A DNA stretch of 64,000 nucleotides, from NCBI GenBank assembly GCA_019509985.1, contig JAEKLF010000036.1:3517-67516 (forward strand), in the 5' to 3' direction. The notes under the pieces were generated by a model. It worked only from the letters and a program-made list of their open reading frames with translations, was not told the origin of the DNA and did no database searches. The stretch comes from Burkholderiales bacterium. Lineage in GTDB: Bacteria; Pseudomonadota; Gammaproteobacteria; Burkholderiales; Burkholderiaceae_C. Positions 7,559 to 16,049 of the stretch are shown one piece after another. Numbering within the stretch: the stretch's first letter is position 1; each line of letters begins with the position of its first letter. The translations under genes and the position numbers were made by a program.

Positions 7559-9682
7559 ATGAGCGAGGCGCTAGAGAATCCAACCAACGCCTACACCGTG
7601 CCGTCGGTGTCCATCACCACGGCACGCACTGGGGCGTCCAGCAAGGCCAACGAGTTAGGCATGCGTGCCATGCAGGAGCGGGCTTACGCCAAGCGGGGCG
7701 AGCAGTACCTTTTGATCAAGTCGCCGCCGGCTTCGGGCAAGAGTCGCGCCTTGATGTTCATCGCGCTGGACAAGCTGAACAACCAGGGCTTGCAACAGGC
7801 CATCGTCGTGGTGCCCGAGCGGTCAATCGGCGGCAGCTTTGCCGACGAGCCATTGAGCCAGTTCGGCTTCTATTGGGACTGGCACGTCGCCCCTCAACGG
7901 AACCTGTGCAATGCACCTGGTGGCGACGAGCCGCGCGCAGCCAAGTCCAAGGTCGACGCGGTGCGGCAGTTCCTGGCCAGCACCGACAAGGCCCTGGTCT
8001 GCACCCACGCCACCTTCCGGTTCGCGGTGGAAGAGCTTGGCATTGCAGCCTTCGACAATCGCCTGATTGCCATCGACGAGTTCCACCACGTCTCCAGCAA
8101 TCCAGACAACGTGCTCGGCAGCCAGTTGGGCGCCTTCATCGCCCGCGACAAGGTGCACTTGGTGGCCATGACTGGCTCGTACTTCCGCGGAGACAGCGAA
8201 GCCGTACTAGGCCCGGCCGATGAATCGAAGTTCGAGACGGTCACCTATACCTACTACGAGCAGCTCAACGGCTACCAGTGGCTCAAGTCGCTGGACATCG
8301 GCTACTTCTTCTACACCGGCCCCTATGTGGACGCCGTGACGAAGGTACTCGATCCGGCGCTGAAGACCATCGTCCACATCCCGAACGTCAACGCGCGCGA
8401 GAGCCTAAAGGACAAGCAGCGCGAGGTGGACGAGATCATGCACGGCCTGGGCGAATGGAAGGGCGTTGACCCTGACACCTGCTTCCACCTGGTGGTGGCC
8501 AAGGACGGCCGCACCCTTAGGGTTGCTGACTTGGTAGACGACAGCGACCCCGCGCGGCGCACCCGTGTGCTCGGCGCGCTGAAAGATCCCGCGCACAAGG
8601 ACGACCGTGACCATGTGGACGTGATCATCGCGCTGGGCATGGCTAAGGAAGGCTTCGACTGGATTTGGTGCGAACACGCGCTGACCATCGGCTACCGCAG
8701 CAGCCTGACCGAGATCGTGCAGATCATTGGCCGAGCCACGCGAGACGCAAAAGGCAAGGAACGGTCACGCTTCACGAACCTGATTGCCGAGCCGACGGCC
8801 GAGCAATCCGCCGTGACCGAGGCCGTGAACGACATGCTCAAGGCTATCTCAGCCAGCCTTTTGATGGAGCAGGTACTAGCGCCGCGCTATGAGTTCACGC
8901 CCAAGAATGCCGGCGCCCAAGACGGCTTTGTTTACAACGGCGGTGAGGGCTACCAAGAAGGTGGCACCAACGTCGGCGTGAACGAGGCCACTGGCCAATA
9001 TCACGTCGAAATCAACGGTCTGGCAAAGCCCGAGACGCCCGAAGCCACCCGCATCTGCAGGGAAGACTTGAACGAGGTGGTTACCAGCTTCCTGCAAGAC
9101 AAGACGGCGTTGGAGCGTGGCTTGTTCGACAAGGAAAACACCTTGGCCGAGGAGCTGACGCAACTGCGTATGGGCAAGATCGTGCGCGAGCGCTACCCCG
9201 AGCTGAGCGAAGGTGACCAAGAAGCCATCCGGCAGCACGCCATCGCCGCCATGAACATCACCCAGCAAGCCAAGCTGGCCTTGGCCCAGGCAGACGCCGC
9301 TGGCGGTACCACGGTGCAAGGCAGCACGGCGCTGCTGGACGGCGTGCGCAAGTTCGTCAACGTGCGCGACTTGGACATCGACTTGATCGACCGCATCAAC
9401 CCCTTCGATGCGGCCTATGCGGTGCTTGCTAAAGCAATGGACGAGAAATCGTTGCGCCAGGTACAGGCCGCCATAGCGGCGAAGAAGGTGAGCATTCCCG
9501 AGGATGAGGCCCGCGACCTGTCGAAACGCGCTTTGCAGTTCAAGACCGAGCGAGGTCGTCTGCCAGACATCAACTCGGCTGACGCCTGGGAAAAGCGCAT
9601 GGCCGAGGGGGTAGCCGCCTTCGCGCGCTATCGCTCGCACGCCAAAGCGGCGCAAGCCGCAGGAGGCGCCGGCAATGGCTGA
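7559..9682 (+). CDS. SF2 DEAD/DEAH-type helicase of defence cassette
   Basis: 707 residues with an ATG at 7559 preceded by GAGAAGG. Walker A is SPPASGKS (residues 55-62), motif II is DEFH near residue 174, and motif VI QIIGRATRDAKGK lies near 390. The C-terminal 300 residues hold no domain I recognise. This is the translocase layout of restriction-type helicases. It follows the PLD gene after 49 bp and overlaps the GIY-YIG gene by 8 bp. Here GC content is high again, which marks the downstream edge of the AT-rich block. Confidence 0.85.
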   Translation: MSEALENPTNAYTVPSVSITTARTGASSKANELGMRAMQERAYAKRGEQYLLIKSPPASGKSRALMFIALDKLNNQGLQQAIVVVPERSIGGSFADEPLSQFGFYWDWHVAPQRNLCNAPGGDEPRAAKSKVDAVRQFLASTDKALVCTHATFRFAVEELGIAAFDNRLIAIDEFHHVSSNPDNVLGSQLGAFIARDKVHLVAMTGSYFRGDSEAVLGPADESKFETVTYTYYEQLNGYQWLKSLDIGYFFYTGPYVDAVTKVLDPALKTIVHIPNVNARESLKDKQREVDEIMHGLGEWKGVDPDTCFHLVVAKDGRTLRVADLVDDSDPARRTRVLGALKDPAHKDDRDHVDVIIALGMAKEGFDWIWCEHALTIGYRSSLTEIVQIIGRATRDAKGKERSRFTNLIAEPTAEQSAVTEAVNDMLKAISASLLMEQVLAPRYEFTPKNAGAQDGFVYNGGEGYQEGGTNVGVNEATGQYHVEINGLAKPETPEATRICREDLNEVVTSFLQDKTALERGLFDKENTLAEELTQLRMGKIVRERYPELSEGDQEAIRQHAIAAMNITQQAKLALAQADAAGGTTVQGSTALLDGVRKFVNVRDLDIDLIDRINPFDAAYAVLAKAMDEKSLRQVQAAIAAKKVSIPEDEARDLSKRALQFKTERGRLPDINSADAWEKRMAEGVAAFARYRSHAKAAQAAGGAGNG

Positions 9683-10886
9683 CATGGACGACGACGAACT
9701 GCTCGATGCGCTAGGTGTTGAATTCACCCCGTTAAAGGCATCGAGCCGCACCCCGCGCGAGGAGCGCATCATCGCGGGCTTTGAAGACATCCTGCGCTTC
9801 CACCAAACCCACGGACGCGCCCCGCGGCATGGCGAAGGCGGTGAAATCTTCGAGCGTCTGTATGCAGTGAGGCTTGATCAGTTGCGCAAGTTGCCCGAGG
9901 CGCATGCCCTGTTGGCCGGGCTGGACAAGCCTGGCCTGCTTATTGGTTCGTCCAGCGCCGCGACTGATGTTGATGCCCTCGATGAAGATGCTTTGCTGGC
10001 CGAGTTGGGCGTTAGCCATGTTGTGCCCGATGACGACGACATCACCGTGCTTCGCCATGTGCGATCCAGCGTGGAAAAGCGGGCAGCCGAAGAGGTTGCG
10101 GACCGCTCGCCCTGCGAAGACTTCGAGAACTTCCGACCGCTGTTCGAGCGGGTCGAGGAGGAGTTGAAGGCAGGCGTGCGCAAGGCCCTGCGCTTTGGCC
10201 GCGATGCCAGCGTGGCCGATGGCAACTTCTTCATCGTCGGCGGCCAGCTCGCCTACGTGGCCGCGGTGGGTAACACCATCAAAGCTCCGAATGGGGAGAG
10301 CGACGCGCGCTTGCGGGTGATCTACGCGAACGGCACCGAGAGCAACTTGCTCCGTCGATCCCTGCAACGTGCTCTGTACAAGGACGACACCGGCCGGCGC
10401 CTATCCGACCCAGACATGGGGCCGCTGTTCGGCGGCACGGCCGAACCCGAGGATATTGAGTCCGGCACGATCTACGTGCTGCGCAGCAAGTCCGACCACC
10501 CCTTCGTTGAAGCGCACCGCGAGCTGATCCACAAAATCGGGGTGACAGGTGGAAAGGTCGAGACTCGCATAGCGAGTGCAAACAAGGACGCTACCTATTT
10601 GCTAGCCGACGTTGACGTTGTCGCGGCCTATGCACTCCACAACGTGAACCGGGTGAAGCTGGAAGGGATCTTCCATCGCCTGTTTGGGGCCGCACAACTC
10701 GAATTAACCATCTCAGATCGTTTCGGCAATCCGGTCAAACCGCGGGAGTGGTTCTTGGTGCCGCTGGCCGTGATTGACGAGGCTGTTCAGCGGATTTGCG
10801 ACGGGTCGATCACTGCATACGTGTACGACCCGCAAACGGCGCGGCTGGTCGGTCCTGACGCCACGACCGGTCATTCGCCCGATTGA
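9675..10886 (+). CDS. GIY-YIG (T5orf172/MUG113-type) nuclease-like protein
   Basis: 403 residues. An acidic N-terminus (MADMDDDELLDALGVE) occurs again in similar form around residue 105 (LDEDALLAELGV), so it has an internal repeat. The C-terminal domain has GTIYVLRSKSD, then KIGVTGGKVETRIASA and KLEGIFHRLFG, the pattern of the T5orf172 branch of GIY-YIG nucleases. It overlaps the helicase gene by 8 bp and stops 4 bp before the DUF4365 gene. It is the best candidate for the cleaving subunit of the modification cassette. Confidence 0.75.
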   Translation: MADMDDDELLDALGVEFTPLKASSRTPREERIIAGFEDILRFHQTHGRAPRHGEGGEIFERLYAVRLDQLRKLPEAHALLAGLDKPGLLIGSSSAATDVDALDEDALLAELGVSHVVPDDDDITVLRHVRSSVEKRAAEEVADRSPCEDFENFRPLFERVEEELKAGVRKALRFGRDASVADGNFFIVGGQLAYVAAVGNTIKAPNGESDARLRVIYANGTESNLLRRSLQRALYKDDTGRRLSDPDMGPLFGGTAEPEDIESGTIYVLRSKSDHPFVEAHRELIHKIGVTGGKVETRIASANKDATYLLADVDVVAAYALHNVNRVKLEGIFHRLFGAAQLELTISDRFGNPVKPREWFLVPLAVIDEAVQRICDGSITAYVYDPQTARLVGPDATTGHSPD

Positions 10887-10890
10887 TTCC

Positions 10891-12216
10891 ATGGCCGAAA
10901 AGAAGCTCACGAACCAACAGCTTCTTGGCGAGCAGGGTATCGCGCTGATCAGCCTCGCGGTGTCTGGCATCGGCTTCGTGTGGAGGCCGACCTCGCAACA
11001 CGACACGGGCATAGACGGCGAAATCGAGGTGCGGGACACAGTGACGGGTGCAGTATCCGGTTTGCTGCTCAAGGTCCAAAGCAAGGCAGTCTCGTCGTTC
11101 GGCAATGAAACGGCGGATGGCTTCGACTACTCGCCCGAGGCGAGGGACGTCACCTACTGGCTGGGGCACAACGTGCCCGTAATCCTGGTCGTTTCACGTC
11201 CAAGTACCGGGGAGGTGTACTGGCAGCCTGTGCAGGAGCCTTCGGGCCAAGCACGGTCGCGCAAATTTTGCTTCGATAAGCGGCGCGACGCGCTTAATGC
11301 CAATGCCACGGGCCGGCTGACAGAGCTTGTCCGGCAGCATTCGGCAGGCGCTCGCGGCGTGGCATTGCAACGTTCGGAGCGGCTGGTCAGCAACCTTCTG
11401 CCGGTGACCAAACTGCCGACGCGGTTGTACCTGGCCGAGACTCCGCACCGGACTGGTAAGGACGTAACAGACGCGCTGCAAGGCAGGCAACTGTCCTTTG
11501 AATTCGTGCTAAAGAACAAGCGCGTACTGACGGTCCGTGACCTGACAGACCCGAGGTATGAATTCCTTTGTGACCGTGGAACCGTAGAAGACTTCCCGGT
11601 TGCCCAGTGGTCGGCCTCGGACGATCCCAACACTCAGCGAGATTTCGTGCATCTACTGAACCAGTGTCTTCGGCAGGCGCTTCGTACCTTGCCTGGGCGC
11701 ATCCGCCGCAATAAGGAAACGGGCGCGTACTTCTTCCCCTCGAACACTGAACGCACGGCCTACTCTATTGGCTACCAGGGGCAGAAAAAGACTACTGCGC
11801 GCGAGGTCGTCAAGGTGCTTCGCAACAAGAAGCTAGACCACGTCATGGGCTTCAGGCATTCGGCGATGTGGGGACAGTTCAACCGCTATGACGGGCGGTG
11901 GTATCTGGAGGTCACGCCGACGTACGTCTTCACCGGGCCGGACGGAACCTCACCGAGCAGATTCGCAGGAGAGTGGACCAGCGGCATCAAGCGGCTAGAG
12001 AAGAACCAGTCCGTTCTTGGCCAGTTGGTGATGTGGGAGGAGTTGCTCACTTCGGAGGTTGACCTCTTTGTCGAGCCGTACCCTTTTCTCGGGTTCGGCA
12101 AGCTCTTGAGCTTTTCGACTGATCGCGGTATCGACGATGAAGCATGGACGCCTCCTGACGATGACGTTGCTGGCGCTGCTGAAGATCTGCCTGCCGGACT
12201 GTTCGACACGCCATGA
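10891..12216 (+). CDS. DUF4365-APAZ effector nuclease (SPARDA DREN-APAZ)
   Basis: 441 residues from the ATG at 10891 (MAEKKLTNQQ). The N-terminus is a DUF4365 PD-(D/E)xK-type fold: GEQG with E14, GIDGEIE with D42, and VQSK with Q63-x-K65, so the site is a D...QxK variant. The rest (about 150-441) fits an APAZ domain by position and by the gene pair. In the known SPARDA system such a protein binds a short Argonaute and degrades DNA and RNA indiscriminately once guided target recognition occurs. It starts 4 bp after the GIY-YIG stop and overlaps the Argonaute gene by ATGA. Confidence 0.8.
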   Translation: MAEKKLTNQQLLGEQGIALISLAVSGIGFVWRPTSQHDTGIDGEIEVRDTVTGAVSGLLLKVQSKAVSSFGNETADGFDYSPEARDVTYWLGHNVPVILVVSRPSTGEVYWQPVQEPSGQARSRKFCFDKRRDALNANATGRLTELVRQHSAGARGVALQRSERLVSNLLPVTKLPTRLYLAETPHRTGKDVTDALQGRQLSFEFVLKNKRVLTVRDLTDPRYEFLCDRGTVEDFPVAQWSASDDPNTQRDFVHLLNQCLRQALRTLPGRIRRNKETGAYFFPSNTERTAYSIGYQGQKKTTAREVVKVLRNKKLDHVMGFRHSAMWGQFNRYDGRWYLEVTPTYVFTGPDGTSPSRFAGEWTSGIKRLEKNQSVLGQLVMWEELLTSEVDLFVEPYPFLGFGKLLSFSTDRGIDDEAWTPPDDDVAGAAEDLPAGLFDTP

Positions 12217-13688
12217 AACTCGACTTCATAGAAGAACCAGAGCTGGAATTCGGCGGCCTGCGCAGGCACGTGGACATCCGGGAGGGGCTGAAGCAGTTCG
12301 GGCCCTTGGACATAGGCGACAGTGCTCCACGACGCATTCGTGCCGGTATCGTCGGGACGAAGCAAACCATGGACGGCTTGCAGCAGTGGTTCGAGCGCTG
12401 CCGCAACGGGGTCGCCGCGAAGGCGAGCAAGCAACCCAATCTTTTTCCGTCCTTTCCGGGCTTTGGCGACGAGTCGCCATTCAGGACGGACTTCGACTTT
12501 GACGCTTCCCTGTGTCGCGTGCTTCCGGCGCGCGACCTACGAGCGCTCGCGCAGCAGTCCCATTACAAGGCGCTGTTCGATGGAGTGGAGATGGTCGCGA
12601 GCGAGATTCGCGCCATCACAGAGCATGGCAGGCCGGACGTGGTGCTGATTGCGCTGCCCCCTGAATTGTTGGGGTTGGACGACGAAGAGGAAGAGGACTC
12701 GGACGGCAAGGCGTCCAGTCCCGAGCCCCAAGAACGTAAGTCTGCCGAGGACGAGGAGCTGGCCTTCGGCACTGACCTCGACCTGCGCAATATGCTGAAG
12801 GCCGAGGTGATGAAATTCGGCCAGCCGATTCAGATCGTGCTCCCTGCGACTTACGATCCTGCGGCCAAAGCACGGAGCGGCAACGCCGACGGCAAGGGGC
12901 GACTTCAGGATGAAGCGACCCGGGCGTGGAACATCCACACCGCGCTGTACTACAAGGCCAACTACCGGCCATGGCGTATCACGCGAAACTATTCGGACCT
13001 GAAGACCTGTTTCGTCGGAGTGAGCTTCTATCGCTCACTGGATAAGGCCAATCTGGTCACGAGCATGGCGCAGGTGTACGACGAACGCGGCGAAGGCGTC
13101 ATCGTCAGAGGCAAGCCGGTGCAGTTGTCGAAGGACGACCCCGTTCCGCACCTTTCCAGCGCGGATGCCTTCGCGCTGATCGACCATGCTCTAAAGGAAT
13201 ACCGCAAGGAGCACAAGCACTCACCTGCCCGCCTGGTGCTGCACAAGAGCTCGAACTACAACGCGGCCGAACTCGAAGGGTTCAACCGCGCCGTCGATGA
13301 ACAAGGACTAGAGACGGCTGATTTCCTGGTCATCACTAAAGCGAGTGCGAAGCTCTTTCGCGAAGGCCGATATCCACCGCTGAGGGGCACGATGTTGAGC
13401 CTGGACAGCCGGAACCACCTGCTCTACACCCGTGGCAGCGTTCCCTACTACGCGACCTACGCCGGCCTGTACGTCCCGCGCCCGTTGAAAATCCAGATTG
13501 CCCAGGGGGACGAAAGTCCCCGGAAGCTCGCCGAAGAAATTCTGGCTTTGACCAAGCTGAACTGGAACAACACGCAGTTTGACGGCGGCATGCCGATCAC
13601 ACTCCGGGTTGCGCGGGACGTAGGTAAGGTGCTGAAGTACGTCAGAGCGGATGGGGTGGTGCAGCCGAAGTACAGCTTCTACATGTGA
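12213..13688 (+). CDS. Short prokaryotic Argonaute (MID-PIWI, catalytically inactive)
   Basis: 491 residues with no room for N and PAZ domains. The MID region ends near residue 260, and the PIWI domain starts at CFVGVSFYRS. In slicing Argonautes the fourth residue of this VGxD strand is the first catalytic aspartate; here it is S271, and the LVLHKSSNY strand (341-349) also lacks an acid. This is typical of short Argonautes that only sense guide-target pairing. The protein ends on a hydrophobic YSFYM, as Argonautes do. An unusual acidic linker (residues 156-183) interrupts the MID domain. It forms the SPARDA pair with the DUF4365-APAZ gene upstream. Confidence 0.88.
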   Translation: MKLDFIEEPELEFGGLRRHVDIREGLKQFGPLDIGDSAPRRIRAGIVGTKQTMDGLQQWFERCRNGVAAKASKQPNLFPSFPGFGDESPFRTDFDFDASLCRVLPARDLRALAQQSHYKALFDGVEMVASEIRAITEHGRPDVVLIALPPELLGLDDEEEEDSDGKASSPEPQERKSAEDEELAFGTDLDLRNMLKAEVMKFGQPIQIVLPATYDPAAKARSGNADGKGRLQDEATRAWNIHTALYYKANYRPWRITRNYSDLKTCFVGVSFYRSLDKANLVTSMAQVYDERGEGVIVRGKPVQLSKDDPVPHLSSADAFALIDHALKEYRKEHKHSPARLVLHKSSNYNAAELEGFNRAVDEQGLETADFLVITKASAKLFREGRYPPLRGTMLSLDSRNHLLYTRGSVPYYATYAGLYVPRPLKIQIAQGDESPRKLAEEILALTKLNWNNTQFDGGMPITLRVARDVGKVLKYVRADGVVQPKYSFYM

Positions 13689-13764
13689 TGGTAGGTTTTA
13701 AAGCTGATATGGGCTCTCCGAAGCTCACTACGCGCGCCTGACTTTCCAGCACTAGAAAGTGGTG

Positions 13765-13793
13765 TTGACAAATGACAGCACGCACTTGTCGAT
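13765..13793 (+). promoter_or_regulatory. Possible sigma-70 promoter
   Basis: A perfect TTGACA at 13,765-13,770 is followed after 17-18 bp by a poor -10 (GTCGAT or TCGATA). It lies 61 bp before the small gene at 13,854, so it could drive that gene separately from the defence operon. Weak evidence because of the -10. Confidence 0.3.
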
Positions 13794-13853
13794 AGTTACG
13801 AACAGCGCCGAACACGCTGGCACTGTTAAGTGTTTGCCGCATACGATTCATGG

Positions 13854-14153
13854 ATGACAGTCAGAAACTCATCCCCCACCCTGCGGAGGGTCGCGGTCGA
13901 AGCTCAGCAACTTGCTATCGAGGGTGAGGCTGACGACACCGTCGAGATCACCATCAAGCCAGCGTTGGGCGGATGGGTGATTTTGCGCGACGGCGTCCCA
14001 TCAGCGGTGATTCGGTTCGATGCTGATGGCACCAACGGTCTTGCGTGGGTAGGCCCATGCAAGGATGGTCAGGTGGTCTACACGAAGCCATGCCGGCTTG
14101 CCGCCGCGGCGGCGGCAACTGCGCGGATGGCACAACCTTCGCCGGTTGCCTGA
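13854..14153 (+). CDS. Small hypothetical protein
   Basis: 99 residues from the ATG at 13854; an upstream in-frame GTG at 13830 is possible. The middle reads like a beta-rich domain (VEITIKPALGGWVILRDGVPSAVIRF followed by a turn), which fits small proteins found on mobile DNA, but I do not recognise a family. It lies alone between the Argonaute gene and a nuclease remnant, with a TTGACA box upstream. Codon use fits coding DNA moderately well. Confidence 0.4.
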   Translation: MTVRNSSPTLRRVAVEAQQLAIEGEADDTVEITIKPALGGWVILRDGVPSAVIRFDADGTNGLAWVGPCKDGQVVYTKPCRLAAAAAATARMAQPSPVA

Positions 14154-14214
14154 TCGCGACGGGAAGCGCTTACGGTCACGCCGTGGTGAGCTCCCGCCGC
14201 AGCATCTCGACGGA

Positions 14215-14619
14215 GGACATCCGCGACTTGCGTTCACTGCAGTTGAGAACCCGTGCCCAGACGGTCGCTGCATCGCGCGGGCGTTGGAGGTGCAGTTGCA
14301 GAAGCTCGCGAACACTGGATCTCCCGCCGAACGGCTCAAAGCGCTCAAATGGGTTGTCCACCTCGTTGCTGATGCGCACCAGCCGCCGCACGCTGGATCT
14401 TCGGATGATCGAGGCGGCAACCGGTTCCAGGTCCGTGCGTTCGGACGAGGAACAAATCTTCATGCTGTTTGGGACAGCGTCTTGATCGCCAACTGGCCTG
14501 GCGGCCTCCCCGTACTACGCGACGTTGCGGCGTCGACCAAGCAGCGGGTCGACGGCTCGCTTTCAGTGGGCGCGTGGTTGCAAGAATCCTGCGAACTAGT
14601 CGCCGCACCGAGTCGCTAA
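14215..14619 (+). pseudogene. Remnant of an S1/P1-type nuclease gene
   Basis: The frame gives NPCPDGRCIARALEVQLQKL, then ALKWVVHLVADAHQPPHAG, DDRGGNRFQVRAFG and GTNLHAVWDSVL, which are the central and C-terminal zinc-ligand motifs of S1/P1 single-strand nucleases. The N-terminal part with the mature N-terminal Trp and first His ligands is missing, no convincing start exists near the homologous part, and the C-terminal last quarter is cut off by a stop at 14,617. It is read as a broken, probably non-functional gene left inside the element. Confidence 0.6.
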
Positions 14620-14676
14620 CTAGCGCCGGCGACCGGTGAGCGATTGATGTGACAAAGGCAGGGAGAAATCAGCGCA

Positions 14677-15681
14677 CTACCTGACGATGCCAGTTCCGGG
14701 TGTTCGCAATTGCTTGAGCCAGTTCTTAACGCCATCATGCTCCACGGCTTGGATCGCGTAGCCGCGAGCCGAGATAGTCGTTTTCGCACCCGGACTCAGC
14801 TCCGATGTGGTGACGATGACGCCGTACTCTGCCTCCTCATACTGAACGTCGGCGTGCAAGCCCTTAATGGTGACTTTGTCGATCTTGCTCTTAGTCCGCT
14901 TGCACTGAGCGATGCAAAGTGGCTTATCAGCCGAATCAGCGCCTGGATGCCATACACGTACATCGACGCCATCATCATTTCGACCCGGACCGAGTTCTAC
15001 CTTATAGCCCTCGCGCTCAAAAAATTCAGCGGTCAACTGTTCAAACTTACGCCAGTCGATGTCGCCAAGACGGTCAGTATTGTTAGATAAGTAGTCGATG
15101 TACCGCTGGTCGATGAATCGCCCCTTCTCCGGCTGATGGTCCGTCCGCTGAAACAGACTACTCAATTCCAATGGGATATCCCACTCTCGGCCTATGCCGA
15201 AGTGTGGATTCATGCGTATGCCCATTTGGATGATCTCAAACGTCTCCATCGCGATCTTTCCGCCTTCTACGCCGAACTCGCGGAGGATGTCGCGAATGAT
15301 TGCGTCCCCATCAACTGGCCCAGGAGCGCCGCGGCCCGAGCTCAACTTACCGTTCAACCTCATTGAAACCGCTTGGTAGAGCGCGAACTTTTTAGGGTTG
15401 TTTTTGTAGCGATGAAACTGTTTCGCCATCGCGTGTACTGAGCCGAAGTACTCTTGCTCCGTGTAACCGATGCGATGCATCAGACGGTAGTACAGCTCTT
15501 CGTAGTCCTCGGACCTGAGCCTGGCTCCATGCTCTTCTGAATCCCGAACCGTGTCGGGATACCGCGTCCCCGAAAGGTGATCGCAAATCTCTTCAATGGA
15601 CAACGCCAGACCGGCCTTGCCGCCGGCAAGCTCTGTAAGGTTGTCCGGTAAGCTCCTCGGAGGAAAGTTGATGCTGCCCAT
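14677..15681 (-). CDS. Mrr-like restriction endonuclease domain protein
   Basis: 334 residues from the ATG at 15681, with GGGAG seven bases upstream. The N-terminal 200 residues have no family I recognise. The C-terminal 125 residues are an Mrr_cat domain: WRKFEQLTAEFFEREGY, DDGVDVRVW with the metal-binding Asp, then IAQCKR with Q-x-K and YGVIVTTSELSPGAK. Such enzymes cut modified or foreign DNA. It faces away from the OLD gene and is the only minus-strand gene in the 13.7-18 kb stretch. Like the DUF4365 effector it uses a QxK rather than ExK core. Confidence 0.8.
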   Translation of the reverse strand: MGSINFPPRSLPDNLTELAGGKAGLALSIEEICDHLSGTRYPDTVRDSEEHGARLRSEDYEELYYRLMHRIGYTEQEYFGSVHAMAKQFHRYKNNPKKFALYQAVSMRLNGKLSSGRGAPGPVDGDAIIRDILREFGVEGGKIAMETFEIIQMGIRMNPHFGIGREWDIPLELSSLFQRTDHQPEKGRFIDQRYIDYLSNNTDRLGDIDWRKFEQLTAEFFEREGYKVELGPGRNDDGVDVRVWHPGADSADKPLCIAQCKRTKSKIDKVTIKGLHADVQYEEAEYGVIVTTSELSPGAKTTISARGYAIQAVEHDGVKNWLKQLRTPGTGIVR

Positions 15682-16049
15682 GCACGCTCCCTGTTCGACG
15701 GGAGGATAGCGGGAAGGCTGCAAAGTTCCCGAGAACGAGATGTGTGGCCCCCACCTCGCCGCTCGACCTGCGGACGCGGCTCGGTCACGGCCTCGGGCGG
15801 AATTGGCGTCGCGCGCAAATATCCCGGCATCCAAGATTTCCCGGAAGCGCATAGGAGACACAGCGACACCCTACGACCGGCCAGGAAGCCCCGATCCTCA
15901 AGGTTCGCGTTGACGACCATCTGAACATCCGCCGCCCGTTCGGCCGCGGCAGCGTCGAAGAGACCACTGCTTTCGGGTAGCCTCTGCCAGCTTGTGGGCG
16001 GCACTCGCCGCGCGCAGAATCGCCCGCAAACAACAGCCTGGGAGGGCAG
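15682..16049. other. 368-bp divergent intergenic region
   Basis: This lies between the Mrr-like gene (leftward) and the OLD gene (rightward), so it should contain both promoters. I see no convincing gene, repeat or RNA in it. A GGAGG-type ribosome site (GGGAGGGC) sits directly before the OLD start at 16,050. Confidence 0.4.

Noticed and set aside
3635-10886. DISARM or BREX system
   Set aside because: PLD and methyltransferase occur in DISARM, but no DUF1998 protein or DrmA-type helicase is present; PglZ, BrxC and BrxL of BREX are absent as well.
12213-13688. Slicing (catalytically active) Argonaute
   Set aside because: No PAZ domain, and the first two catalytic acids of the PIWI tetrad are replaced.
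15742-16004. Small genes between the Mrr-like and OLD genes
   Set aside because: Short frames on both strands have no ribosome site, no homology I recognise and overlap the expected promoters.
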